Shown in pieces: positions 22,074-34,159 of a DNA stretch of 64,000 nucleotides. Where the stretch lies: assembly GCA_958450325.1 (NCBI GenBank), contig OY288243.1:47818878-47882877 (forward strand). Direction: 5' to 3'. Within the stretch, counting starts at the first letter, position 1, and the number at the start of each line of letters is the position of its first letter. The DNA comes from Agrostemma githago (Eukaryota > Streptophyta > Magnoliopsida > Caryophyllales > Caryophyllaceae). The notes beneath the pieces were generated by a model, which made no database searches, was not told the origin of the DNA, and saw only the letters and a list, made by a program, of their open reading frames with translations. The position numbers and the translations under genes were made by a program.

Positions 22074-23023
22074 GACAACCTATAAATACATGTTTAAGAC
22101 TCGCATTTTTTCTACATTGCTTCATCCATACAAGTAAAGTCTGCATTGCTTCATCCATGTAAGTAAAGTCATTAGCTGCATACAGTATAAGCAAGCAAAT
22201 AAAAAAGGAACCCTCTTAGTATATGTGAATCGTTGATTCCAATGTTGCACATCAAAGCACACATCATTTAATATCTTTTCTACAAATTGTTTATGGTAGG
22301 TAAGGTACCATGACATGTAAGCATAGTCATAAAAGCATACCTATGCATGATCATATTGCCCTTGATTGATTTGGTCCATCCTAATTTGGCATGTACATAA
22401 ACTATCTCCTTCATTTTACGCAGAAATTCGTTCATCATCTTTAATAATTTCTTCCAAGTATAAGATAGAAGAGGAACGCAAATGCAGGAGTAACGTTTAA
22501 CCTCTAAGCTCTTAATACGGATTGCACCAATTGAGCCTAGACCTGGATAATTGGTTAATCGGGTTGGGTTCGGGCTGAGTAAGCTTTTGGTTAGGCCACG
22601 GTTATTAAATTTGGATTGACTTCGAGCGCATCATTTCGGGTTCGGGTCATTTTCTGGTTTACTATTTTCAACTTTTTTGGGATATCAACTCGTTTTCTAT
22701 GAAAACATCCGGGTCAGTTTCGAGTTAGGCTAAGTCAAACACAGGTCTTCGGTTCGGGTGTCGGGTTGGTTCAAGTTGGCTTACTCGCGTCAGGTCATTT
22801 TGGCCACGTCTAATTGAGCCTATTTATTACTTTTCATCGCACCATATATATATATGGTGCATCAATCATCATACATTATACTCCGTATTTGGTTGTTAAT
22901 TGTTACTCCATAGTATACCTCTTATGGCAAATTATTCCCAAAAAAAATAACAAAATGACTAAATGAGTGTAAAAGCATAGGAATTGACATGAAGTTACCA
23001 CATGATTTAATTCATACATATGC
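22074..23023. other. Intergenic, no gene; gggttcggg-rich stretch and a 22-bp palindrome
   Basis: No supported gene. From about 22545 to 22815 the DNA is full of gggttcgggt / ggtcat motifs, as in dispersed non-coding plant repeats. A perfect 22-bp palindrome around an AT core lies at 22839-22860. Confidence 0.5.
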
Positions 23024-23028
23024 GTTTC

Positions 23029-25204
23029 TGTAGACACCCAAATTTGGATCTGGTGGCTGCAGAAGAGCCCAGCCAGCAAACACCCGATGACGATAGGACT
23101 GCAACGGGACACAAGTTCGCGATGTTTTAGATAGTTTTCCTATAGAACGGACCAAATAATTACTCAGAAAAAATAAAACTAACATGATGGCAGCCTTAGT
23201 CGTGTCGTTACGGTCACATAGACACTAATTAGAGTCAATTCCGACACCGGGACCCCGAGTCGGTCCCGAAACTCGAACCGAGTCAACACCGCGCCAAGCG
23301 AACCTCAAGATGAACACCCGAGGCCCCCAAAACCCACAACGCTACGTCAAACCAGGGGTAAACTTCATCCCCAAGTAATGTATCACGCTCCTCCCTCTCG
23401 ATTTTGGAAAGTATCCAAAATCGTATCCTCAAAACTCCAATCGCCCCACCTGACGCGCCTGGGTCTCCCTACGCTCGGACCCAGGCGCCTGAGTCCTAGT
23501 GTGCCCCAAGTCACGCGTCCATATGTACGACGAGGGCCGAAAACACCAGTAAATACCCCCCTCCGCCTCATTCATTCGACACATCAATCAATCTTCTCTT
23601 CCCCCTCAAAAACTCCCGCTAAGGGCTCGCAGTCCGACACCCGAGGCAAACGATCCACTCGATTGTAGTTTCGATAATAAAAGAGACATCGACGCTACTC
23701 CTTACCTTCGAGCACCCGACTCGATACCGAGGTGCCTGTGATCGACTAGCCCAAAATTAGTACACAGATTATGTCGGATTAGCCGCAGAACTAGCAAATA
23801 GTAACGGAGCTCTGCCGGAATAGCCGAGGGAAGGTCAAACGGTAACGAAACTCTACCAAGGTAACTATTCAAGCTAGTTGGATCCGCCTGTCGAAGTCGT
23901 ATCGTCACTAGGTTGCCAACTAAATAAACTTTCCATATTCGCACGATCTATTATTATGCACTACGACAACACTAGATGTGGGCGCTAGGCCCACAAATGT
24001 CTACTAAAATACGTAACGTCCCAACTTCAACCACAAATACTAAAACACATTAAATAGACCCGAGTAATTCCGAGATCCGTTCTCAAAACTATCTATGCAT
24101 CAAGTCCCGTTTAGTTTATACTCTGAGGGTGCAACTCCTCACTATGTGATTTACTTACCTTCGCATTTACAGTTTTTCCTATGATTTATTTCTTTTATGA
24201 CCTTATAATCGCATGCTAAATCACCTAATACGGAATTCAAAACGTAAAACAACTAAAACTGAACAAAGCGATGGTCGGGTTCCATATTAGTCCAGGTGCT
24301 CGCCTTATTAGGTTCGACGCATCTCTATTAATACCAAACCGACGCATCTTAAGCAGAATACCAGGTAAGGTATATCACGAGAATGACTAATATCCGTATT
24401 ATCGCGTTAAAACTGATTTGCTAATACGTATAATACTAGTACTCTCTACTCTCCTACGTGCATCTTTTCATGGCCTGCATGTCACGTGAAATCGCATGCA
24501 AAGTATGTAAACACAACTACTTTGACGACAATACTTACTTGCCCTTAAACAACCGATGTAGCTAAATATAGTGTTAAAACAAGGGATGTTACAGTACTTC
24601 CGCCACAACAAAAGAACTAGGATATCAGCCCACCGATTGATTAGTAGAGGCCGCTATAGTGCGGTCGGGATTGGGCGTTGACATCTATCGGATGTTGGCT
24701 TCCCAATACGTACCCTCACCCCTTACTCAGAATCAACGGTTTCCGGATGTCCGAAACCATTGGCAATGAGAGTCATTCCAGGCATGAAGTGCTTATGGGT
24801 ACAAGTCTTTATCTTTAGGTTTTGTGCCACTCAACTTTGAGCCGGCAAGGGATCAAAGTTGACTTGAACGGTTTCCGAGTCCCCATAATTGACTCGGTGG
24901 CGACTCCACAAATCGGCAATGAATTCAATTCACTAAAAAGGTCGCCTTACCAAATGAATCGTCCTTTAGACATTTACAACCACGACTCGATCGATTCCCA
25001 AACGGAAACACGGGTGGCCACACCCGTCTAGTACAAGTCCGGATCGTCTTCCTAATCGAGGTCTGACACTTCGCCCCTTATGCGAGATCGGACCGGCCCC
25101 CGGTTAGGAGGGGGCGCGTGGGTGGCCGCCGCCACACGTTGAAAACCGGGTCGGTCCCGCGCGGGCGTGCGCGGGGCACTGGGCGGTGCGTACGGACGTC
25201 CACA
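23029..25204 (+). repeat. 5' LTR of element B
   Basis: 2176 bp, starting tgtagacacccaaatttgg and ending gtccaca. It matches 56620-58837 throughout and the pieces at 1-195 and 3626-4040. Confidence 0.9.
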
Positions 25205-25207
25205 GTT

Positions 25208-25225
25208 TGGCGACTCCACTGGGGA
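25208..25225 (+). other. Primer-binding site of element B
   Basis: tggcgactccactgggga, three bases after the LTR. It is complementary to a tRNA-Arg-type 3' end as known for Ogre elements (from memory). Confidence 0.8.
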
Positions 25226-25339
25226 CTTGGAAACAAGTTTCCAGCGGTGGTGTTACTTGAACGAGGTCGGTGAAGCTCATTTCTTATTTCCTAGTTGTGG
25301 TCACTACAGGTTTTGGCTTTACACTAGTAGAAAAAGATG

Positions 25340-25460
25340 GAATTGCGTCTCCTCATTTGAGGCGTTTTAGGTAAATAGCTACAAATAATTTATTTTTTTT
25401 AAAGAAAAAAATACTTGGGTGAGTCACATTTAGGGATAAATTGTAATAAAAGTCTTAAAA
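25340..25460. repeat. CACTA subterminal repeats, left end
   Basis: Includes atttgaggcgttttagg and aggaggcgtcg near the left terminus. The right terminus has at least five gaggcgttt / aacgcctc copies (31347-31545). Confidence 0.65.
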
Positions 25461-28230
25461 AAAGATAGGAGGCGTCGTTTCCCTATTGACGTCTCTCTAT
25501 TCATCCTATTTTACTTTTAGTAAAAAAAAGGCTTAGCTTGTCTCTCCCTTATTTTCAAAACTTGTTACAGTCATCCCCTTCCCATATCCATCCTCGACAA
25601 AAACCCAACCCAGAGCCCTAGTTTATCATCGACGGTACTCAGCCCCAAATCCCGCCGTTTGTTGCTCGCTGCTCGCTCCTCATCCATCACTCTCCATTCC
25701 AACCCATTCTCGCTACTTGTACTCCGATTTCAACCCATCGTCGATTCCATTCTCGATAAGTCGATATCTATTGTCGATTCCATTCATCGATTTAAGGGTT
25801 TGTTGCTTCTCTATTCTCGCAGCAGCAATTGTCTCTCCATTCTCGCAGCAGCAGTTGCCTCTCCATTCTAGCCGAAGGTTTGTTGCTCTCAAGTTATTGT
25901 TTGTTTATTGTATTTCTATCTTCTTTTGCCTTTAATTGATTTTTTTTCTTATCAATTATTTGTTAAGGTTTTGTTTCTACCAGATTTTGAAGTTAATTAA
26001 GGGTTTTTGTTTCTAGATTTGTTAATATAGGGTTTTTGTATGATTGAGAAATATACTGCATTTGAGCTGTCTAATCTGTCTAGGTAACAAAAAATGAAGG
26101 AATAGATGATTTCCTCATCTTCGTTGTATTTGTTTTAATGGGAGCAGCAGCAGAAATGTAAGAGGGAGGAAACTTTTTTTACCCTGCTGTATATATTTGC
26201 AGGAAACCCATATTCTTATGAGATACCCAGCTGATAAAACCTCAGAAATGAACCCTTTTACTCCCAAAAACTGGATTTCCCGTCATTAAAAGGAGGAAAT
26301 AAGCAATACCCAGATAAGAATAAGTAAGAAAGGTGTAAGCTTTGTGAAAAAGATTGGATTTTGATGTGAATTTTATGTTTACGTGATGAAATTCATGTGA
26401 AATTGGAAAGAATTAGAAGGTGTGAGTTGTGGAATGAAGAGGGGGATGGAGAAATTCAAAGAGTGGTTTGGGTAAAGGGAGAGAGAAGCGGGTCAAATAT
26501 CATGAACAATGGATTGTACGAAACAAATAAGAGACTAACCAGAAGAAAAAAATAAGCCTGATTGTCGAACACAAATGTTACTCTCGTAGGCTGATAAATG
26601 CATAATATATTTAGTCATTGTAATTATTATTCTGTCATTGTCAATATGAGATTTATGGTAGGCATCAGTGATGCGGGACTTGGAAAACTAGCAGACGTGT
26701 CGCACAATGTCACAGATGTTTTTGAATTGGGTTTTGGATGATTTGATCCGTGTTTGCTTTACTAATTTGTTGTGCTGTTTGTGGCTTCGAGCTAGATATA
26801 AACAGGGCAACGATACTTTGTTTACTGAAACAAAACACCTACAGGTTGAATTCCTTTCAAATTAATCTGAATTTGGTAGTTCTGTTGAGTTACTTGAGAA
26901 TTGTGGTTGTTTTCTTTGGAGTCTGGATTTGGATTGTTGTGGTTATGATGACCTCAGGTTAACTTGTCTTGAGTCTGGATGAGAGTCGGGAATAAGTTGG
27001 AAACCTTAGGATGATAGAATTACACACTCTGACTACTGTTGATTCAATTGATGACTACTGTGATTACGATGTATGTACTTTATGCAATATCATCGTCGTT
27101 TTTTCGTTCCTGATTTAGCTGATTTGATTTTTTTTGCATTCTTGATTAATTGCGTTTTTGAGGAGTATATTATGTAGCTTGCAGCGTGATTTGGAGTATA
27201 GTCATGTGAATCACAAAGAGACGGTGTAACAACAACGTTAACAAGAAACGTCTCACACTGATTTAGTGTTCAATGGTCTCTGAGGATTAGACAGAAAGAG
27301 AAGAAAAGAAAGAAACAAGTTGATTTAGTGTAGGATATTGGGTCTGCTTCTCCATTCCTTACTGGAGTATATTGCAGTATATCTTTGAATTTCATTTCAT
27401 GCTATATATTTTTGTACATTGTTGGTGCTTTTTGGTGGGTAAATATAATGGTAGTAGTAACAATTGGATGATGCATTGAATAAAATATAGGAGTAATTAA
27501 TTAGTGTATGATGAGGGTAAAATAGGGTTTTAATTTGTGTGGAATTCTAGAGATTAAATTAGTTTTACTAGCTACTGTCTATACATTTAATTATAAATAT
27601 TATAGGCCGGGTTGATGAGATATGAAATGAATTTAATGAAAGAATTAAAATACAGTACGAGTAAGTACTGGTGTTAGTGATGCTCTAATGTGTAGAGTTG
27701 TAGTTTGATAAAAAGCACAAGGGTGGGTAATCAACAACCAACATTAAAGTAGGCAGTAGTGCAGATGGAGTAAACAAGGCAAATGTATGCACACGTAACC
27801 TTACTTGTTTCCGATGTTGCTACCTCAAGATAATGAATAATGTCGTCTCATACTCGATCATGTGATACATGATTTTAGTGCATGTCAAGCTTCTTGCTCT
27901 TGAATCATTTTATATGTGTGAACATCAGCAACGATCAACTCTTTTGGACTTCAAACAGATTTTGCTAAGAAACACAAGGTTACTTAGATCTATAGTTTTT
28001 GATACAGAGTACTAAGCATCCGGTGCTATGTAATTATCAAGTAATGAAGGAAGCTAACATTTTGTTAGAACTTAGAATTAATTTATACTCCATATATCAT
28101 CTCCTATCTTCCTGTCTTGAACTAAAGATACAAGATTATCCCGTTCTTAGTTATCCCCGCTCTCTTAATGATGAGAGCTTGATGTAAGTGCCTGATACTC
28201 TTTGTGATTATATGTTTTTTCTTCATGAAT
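25461..28230. other. CACTA interior without a recognised gene
   Basis: The stretch 25560-25900 has a C/T-rich texture like a 5' UTR (tctctccattctcgcagcag repeated twice). The rest is AT-rich and intron-like. It may be upstream intron or promoter sequence of a captured gene, but no exon could be supported. Confidence 0.4.
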
Positions 28231-28234
28231 GCAG

Positions 28235-28699
28235 GCGATGAAAATGAAGCAGAAAGAGTAGAAAAAGGTATTAAATATGCTAAGGATGCTATAGTCTTGG
28301 ATGTGACAGATGGAAATTCTTGGTGTAAGATTCTGCGATGTTTTTCGTTGATCCAAACATGAAATTCTGACTACTTCATATGGCCTTTGAAGTTTTGATA
28401 GTTAAACAATTTCACGTTGACCGATATTTTTGTATAGTAACAGAATACAGTAGTTAGAACTTTTAAATATTAAAATTTGAAAATATTTGATATGATAAAT
28501 TGAACATGTCATATATTATATTGTATGTATACATACAAACAACTTATTAACTTATACTCCACTTTATGGAAGTAATTTTCACATCTTAATCTCATCCTTG
28601 GGCAGATAACCTTGGAATGCATGTCTTACAAGCTTCTTTGTGTTTGGAGCTTGGGATCATTCAAAACTTTTTCAGTCACTGAAAGCCTACCAAAATGCT
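28235..28699 (+). pseudogene. Captured fragment of a TTC5-like tetratricopeptide-repeat gene
   Basis: Two exons with good splice signals. 28235-28324 (after gcag, before gtaaga) reads EKGIKYAKDAIVLDV and DGNSW. 28606-28699 (after gcag, before gtaagt) continues the same domain (motif around GAWDHSKL, SLKAYQNA in a shifted frame). The order and wording match the TPR protein TTC5 of plants as I remember it. A one-base deletion at about 28615 shifts the frame in the second exon. Only about 60 codons remain. The fragment lies on the plus strand, 450 bp upstream of the captured ProRS exons, inside the CACTA. Confidence 0.65.
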
Positions 28700-29141
28700 G
28701 TAAGTGAATGGTTTATCAAAGCATCACTATTCCTTTCAAGTCTTCTTACCTGAATATATGATGTAAGTGAATGGTTTATTAAATTTTCTATGATTTTTTC
28801 TGTATTGCTAGCACATTACTTATATTGTTATTATATTTGAATGTTATGATTTTGCCACTTGTAATTATAGAATTTAGACGAACATCATTGTGGATTAGAA
28901 GAGATGACTTTACAAGTTAGTGGAAGGCATACTTATCTTCTACTAAGAAGAGTGACCTTTGATAAAATAAACAACGACTTTTCAGTTAGAAAATTGTCTA
29001 CTGAATTTAAGTTCCTTGTATACTGAGTCTGCACTTTAATTGTCCAATTGGTGTGTAGAGAAGAGGAAGAGCTGAGTATACTAATTAATTAGCAGTTGCT
29101 TATTAGTTTGAATTTTTACGATTTGTCAAATTTTTACGATT

Positions 29142-29519
29142 TGTCAAGGGAAAGAAAAGCGAGTTGGAGAAGTTTGATGGAGGTTACTATACTACCAGTG
29201 TTGAGGTACATGAAGTTTTTCGAGGCAGTCGAGCTAACATACACCCTAGCTACTTCATGTTTTACCTCTTCTAATTGGGTGAATTTGTACGTGCTTCAGG
29301 CCTTTATTGCAAATACTGGACGTGGGGTTTTGTCAAGGGAAAGAAAAGCGAGTTGGAGAAGTTTGCTGGAGGTTACTATACTACCTGTGTTGAGGTACAT
29401 GAAGTTTTTTCGAGGCAGTCGAGCTAACATACACCCTAGCTACTTCATGTTTTACCTCTTCTAATTGGGTGAATTTGTACGTGTTTCAGGCCTTTATTCC
29501 AAATACTGGACGTGGGGTA
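29142..29519 (+). repeat. 189-bp tandem duplication inside the captured ProRS piece
   Basis: Units at 29142-29330 and 29331-29519 differ at about five positions. Each holds the end of one exon, its intron and the start of the next. It probably arose after capture, since it breaks the splice order. Confidence 0.85.
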
Positions 29520-30004
29520 CAAGGTGCAACCTCTCATTGTTTGGGTCAAAATTTTGCAAAGATGTTCAATATAACTTTTGAAAACGAAAAAGGAGACAAG
29601 GCGATGGTTTGGCAGAACTCGTGGACATACAGTACTTGAACGGTAGGAAACAATCATTCGTTTGATGTCATTCTTGGCTCAAATTTCTTTACGGCTCAAT
29701 TTCATGTTTGAATATGCAGATAGGGGTGATGGTGATGATGCACGGTGATGACAAGGGATTGGTATTACCCCCAAAAGTGGCTGAATTGCCGATCATAGTG
29801 GTTTTGGTTCCATTCAAAGATGCAGATACACAAGGAATCTATGATTCTTTTACTGCTACTGTCAACACTTTGATAGAAGTTGGTTTTCAAGTTGAGGCTG
29901 ATCTTTGAAACAATTATTCTCCAGGCTGGAAGTACTCTCATTGGGAGATGAAGGGTGTTCCTCTGTGGATCGAGATCGGCCCAAAGGATATGGCCAAGAA
30001 TCAG
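29146..30004 (+). pseudogene. Captured fragment of a cytosolic prolyl-tRNA synthetase gene
   Basis: Exons end in proper splice sites. 29335-29394 (KKSELEKFAGGYYTT); 29490-29642 (AFIPNTGRGVQGATSHCLGQ, the class II motif region); 29720-30004 (GVMVMMHGDDKGLVLPPKVA, then [18 protein letters not shown] and IEIGPKD, the anticodon-binding domain). The family charges tRNA-Pro. Two arginine codons have become TGA (29637-29639 and 29906-29908), so the piece is non-functional. The exon pair 29146-29330 is tandemly duplicated. No N-terminal or C-terminal ProRS exons are present. Host ProRS is a single-copy housekeeping gene, so this is a transposon capture and not a gene. Confidence 0.85.
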
Positions 30005-30382
30005 GTATATATATCCTTCTTTTCGTCTTTGAAAGACCGTCTTTTGTTAAGATCATTTGAGACCGCCCTATCTTGACAAACTAGTTATGAAAAAACTAGT
30101 TCTTTCTCTGTTTTGTCTTTTGTATGTAGTTGTCGCACTAGTTATTTTTAGGGTGTGTGACTTTTAATTTGCTTCATTTTTTTTGTTATTATGTTTATGT
30201 TTGATGAGTCTTGTTTTATTTTAAATGGTAGGTCCTACACATGGGTAGAAATGACTACTACGGAGGAGAATCAACCTCCCTTAATCTCATTCAGGCATTC
30301 AGCTTGCTCTTTGATATAGCTAAATATTGTGCAATCTATAGAGTTTATGACTATACTTGCTAACGAGTTATGTGCAATTGTA

Positions 30383-30531
30383 GTTGTGGAAGAAGTTTAG
30401 GGGTAATGAGCAGCCTCAAGTACATTTGGGTCCCAGTAGAGACTATAACGTGGATACGAACATCGCCTCCAAAGTTATTGCCAGTGAAGCTATTTCTGCG
30501 ATCTGGAAAGATGTTTTGGCCAAATGCTATG
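30383..30531 (+). other. Exon-like segment of an unrecognised gene in the CACTA
   Basis: Bounded by ttgtag| and |gtaagt and open in one frame (WKKFRGNEQPQVHL, then NIASKVIASEAISAIW). I do not recognise the protein. It does not look like ProRS. It may be a third captured gene fragment. Confidence 0.4.
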
Positions 30532-31579
30532 GTAAGTACTCGAAATAGCTTTACTTTTTCGTTCATGTTGTTTAGATATAATATACTCCATATATCTCTT
30601 TTCGATAGATGTTTTGAGGTAAGCCATTTTGGAAGGATTAGGGTTGCTGATGAACTTCTTATAGAAATAACATGTGGCAGTTCATATCTTTCTGAGGGGT
30701 AATTGAAAATCTTTCTTTAGTGTATGAGAAGGGTTTCATACGTCTAAACTATAAACCCCAATTACCCTTTTTGTACACGCCTTTATTTGGAGGCGTTGAA
30801 TGATGATAATATTGGTAATGACTATCACTGGAAGTTGTACCCTTCTCGTTTTTCTTATTGTTTGCTTTAGCTATCCTGATACTATCTATCAGACGCTACA
30901 CTATTGCCTTAGGGGTTTTGGGAATATATTTGGTGAGCATCAAACAGGCAATACTATCTATCAGATGCTACTATTGCTGGTAATTTGCACTTCAACTCAG
31001 AAATATATTTTTGCTCTTAGTACTATCACTAATCTTAGAAATTGTTGACGATGACTTGGATCCACCTAAATATATCCAAAAGTATGAGATGTGAAAAAAT
31101 GGTACACAAGTTTGTTTATTTTTGAGTATTTTGCAGTTTATCATCTACTTGGAAGTTGGAACTAACAGTGTCAATGGAGACTTATCAAGTGCATGGAGTG
31201 CATTAGTATAAATATTGTGGAAGTGTGATTTCTACTTGGTGTATTTATTTTAATATCATGAAAAGTTTAATAATGTAATTCATATTTTGAAAGGTATGAA
31301 ATCATTAATTTTGTATTGATTTTTTTTATTTAAAAATACACATATTTGAGGCGTTTATTATCAAAAAACGCCTCAAATATGTGTTTTTTTTAATTTATGA
31401 AATTAGCTATTTGAGGCGTTTTTGGACAAAACCGCCGCAAATGGTCCATTAATAGAGGCTTCTAAAAGACGCCTCACTGTAATTTCCTATGTGCGGCCCC
31501 GCCTTATGAGTCATCATAAAAAACGCCTCAAATGGATGGTTTTATGGAGCCTCAAATCCATGTTTTTCTACTAGTGTTA

Positions 31580-33068
31580 AAAAGCCCACCCTAACCGATA
31601 TCAGGACCAATCGGCCTCTTCGCGGTAAGATATCTAGGGACGCGCGGAGAGATCCTCGGTTGACGCTCCGGCCGCCTAACGCTTAACCCGCGGGATTAAT
31701 AAGCGGATAGTCCAAACGGACAGTATGACACTCATCTCCCTAGATCATTGTCAATACCTAAGTAAAGACTATTCGTGGGCGGTAGCCTACCTTAACCTAC
31801 CCGCGTCTGCATTCTGCATGAGTGTACGCATTCCTAATTATGTGTAGCGTGTTTGAACAATACAACCCAAATAAACCGCACCCAATTCCGTTTTTTTCGA
31901 AAATACCTCATCTTTTCAAAACGACCATTTAAACATCAATACTCTGATAAAATCATGACTTCTAAAAAAGGAAAATGTTTTTTAAAAATGCCGTTACCAT
32001 GGCAAAATTCACGCTCACTGCTTTCGAAAAAAAAGCTTTTAGTGCCATCACCTTGGCCAAATTAAAACCTATTAACAACAATGATTACCGTTAATGCAAT
32101 CGAAATTCCCAACTAATGGGGTTAAGGCTACCACGCGGTCACATTTTATTTCAAAAAAAAAAATTTACGCACATAACGTTAGCACAGCCGAAACTTCAAT
32201 TAATGAAGTCAAGGAACTCAAAAAGCGATTACACTTTCAAAACACTTTCCTTTTACAATGCACATCCTCACCGTCTAATGCTAGTTAGTACAACCGACAA
32301 ACGTGGGTCACTAATTTTAAAAGTCCTTTTTCAAAAAGCAAAAGTTTATAAGAAACACTATTCACCGCCTAAATCCCTCACTAAGGATTTAGTCACACCT
32401 TCAAAGAGACTGTCATCATGAACATCACACACCCCGCGAGTATCGAACTAACTAATTAACAGTAGTTTCGATAGAAGCATAACGTAATTATTTTTTTAAA
32501 AAAACGTTTCCCCTAAAAGAAATGCACTCCTTTCAAAAAAAATGTTTACATTTCGTCATCATTTCTGATGCACCCACATGGCAACGCACCTGCACGCCAC
32601 ATCGTCACACCGTCGTTCCACTATTTGTACAAACCATCCTTTTCAAAACTTTTGCAAAACTGGTCGTTTTCGAAAGAAGTATGCATCTAAATTGATCATG
32701 AGCCAGGATCGTGATCAACCTCTTACATTGTACAACTGTGTGTTTAACTGTCTATGCTAGCTATTAGGATCATCTTTACTCAAGGTCTTACACTTTTTTG
32801 GGTCGTCTTGTTTTGAGAAGTCCTCCTTAAACCTCACCTCCGAGGTTTGCATCAAGTCATCTCATCTCAGAGATCTAGAACTCATTAGGCGTTTCGCCGA
32901 ATACACCGAAAGTCTAAAAGCACTTGAATTCCTAAACCGTGACCACACACACATGGGTCAAGGGTCTCAGTTCCGTGTCGCTCAATCGTGAGCATCCTTC
33001 GAGTCTCTAAGACATCCGACAAAATCTTCCTAACCCGTGGCACTATCTTGCAGAAATCTATCCCTAAC
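31580..33068 (+). mobile_element. Untranslated leader of element B after the CACTA
   Basis: Resumes leader sequence homologous to 4150-5678 of element A. No ORF of note. Confidence 0.65.
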
Positions 33069-33730
33069 ATGTCTACGGAACCGAGAGTGATTGAGAACCT
33101 CTGCACCGACGTTAACGCCTTAGCTGAGGTGGTGCACAATATCCGAACCTCGATAGACCATATGTCCAGCTTCGTTCATCGCATGGATAGCCGCCTCTAC
33201 TTTCTCGAGAATAAGGACGCAGAGAGCGAGCCGAACTACAGTTCGATTAATTACCATACATACACCCCGAGTGAATCGCCTAAATTCTCCTACGGGCGAA
33301 ATCCCCTGAGAACGACAAAGAAATAACCTCGACTCCTCACAAGATACAACCTAACTATGCCAAAACACCCTGCAGAGAGTTTACCAAACTCGGCTCAACA
33401 TACGCTGAGACCCTTAAACACTTAATAGATCAAGGGCTACTCAAACCTCAGGGTCCCACTCAAGACCCGCCGGCTGGCAAAAGAAATAAAAAGTGGAGTC
33501 CCAATGCCTACTGCCTATTCCATTGGGGCAATGGGCACAACACCGAAGTATCTTTCTCATTGAAACACGCTATCCAAGACCTAATCGAGGCAGGAACATA
33601 CTCCCCAACAAAATGACAAAAGACCGACGTTACTTTCTCGGTTGCCGAGGGAGAGATAGTGACATCGGTAGTAGTCACAAGTCACTTCAAGCCCCTTGAT
33701 AAACTGTCCCCAAGAGTCGCCTCCAGGTGC
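33069..33730 (+). pseudogene. Decayed gag of element B
   Basis: ATG at 33069 opens MSTEPRVIE..., with a heptad-like stretch (NIRTSIDHMSSFVHRMDS), ending at 33326. After a frame change it continues with LKHLIDQGLLKPQ, then KKWSPNAYCLFHWGNGHN, the C-FH...GH module of Tat-type Gag (Cys of the last position replaced), and a TGA at 33616. It is the same protein as in element A (5679-6269) and similarly broken. It lacks the usual large capsid domain and protease that should follow. Confidence 0.65.
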
Positions 33731-34159
33731 CGCTGAAGGGAACATCTTCAGAAGGATGCGACATGTGATGAGACCCGGGAAACGCGAAGGGCCAACGTCA
33801 CAATGCGACCAGGCCGCATGACCAGTCTTAGTCAAAGTCTAGTTCATCTTAGGGCCTAGGCTAATATAATAATAAATGTCTTGTCTTTTATTCCATCAAG
33901 CCCGGGAAAGTGCGAGGGGACATGTCCTCCACCTCCCCCAAACAAAATCACGGGCACCTAGCCCGTCTACTATTATTATCAATAAAATGATCTCCTTTTG
34001 CAAACATGCCTCGACAATGGCTTAACTCTTTTTCAACAATTTACTTTAAATGCTTAAAAACTCGACTTTATGCCAATTATCGATAACAACTGACTAAAAT
34101 GCAAGGGCTACCGCAAGCAGCCCACTCAGCTTCGCCCTAGGGAGGAAATCGGGAGTAAC
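33731..34159 (+). other. Non-coding junction where protease and RT are missing
   Basis: Between gag and RNase H there are only 430 bp, with no RT motif in any frame. The related stretch of element A (6270-6560) is also non-coding. Confidence 0.55.

Larger units (their letters stand above)
25322..31576. mobile_element. CACTA transposon carrying captured gene fragments (Pack-CACTA-like)
   Basis: It starts CACTAGTAGAAAAA and ends with the inverse, TTTTTCTACTAGTG, and is flanked by the 3-bp duplication tta (25319-25321 and 31577-31579). Excising it joins leader sequence that is continuous in element A (4130-4160). Multiple copies of ttgaggcgttt in both orientations lie near both ends (25355-25460 and 31340-31550), as expected for subterminal transposase-binding repeats. 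No TNP2-like transposase ORF is visible in 6255 bp. The interior instead contains exons of two unrelated host genes (28235-28699 and 29146-30004). It is therefore a non-autonomous element. Confidence 0.92.

Noticed and set aside
22839..22860. 22-bp AT-core palindrome as a regulatory site
   Set aside because: Isolated, AT-repeat core, no gene nearby; likely a simple-sequence hairpin.
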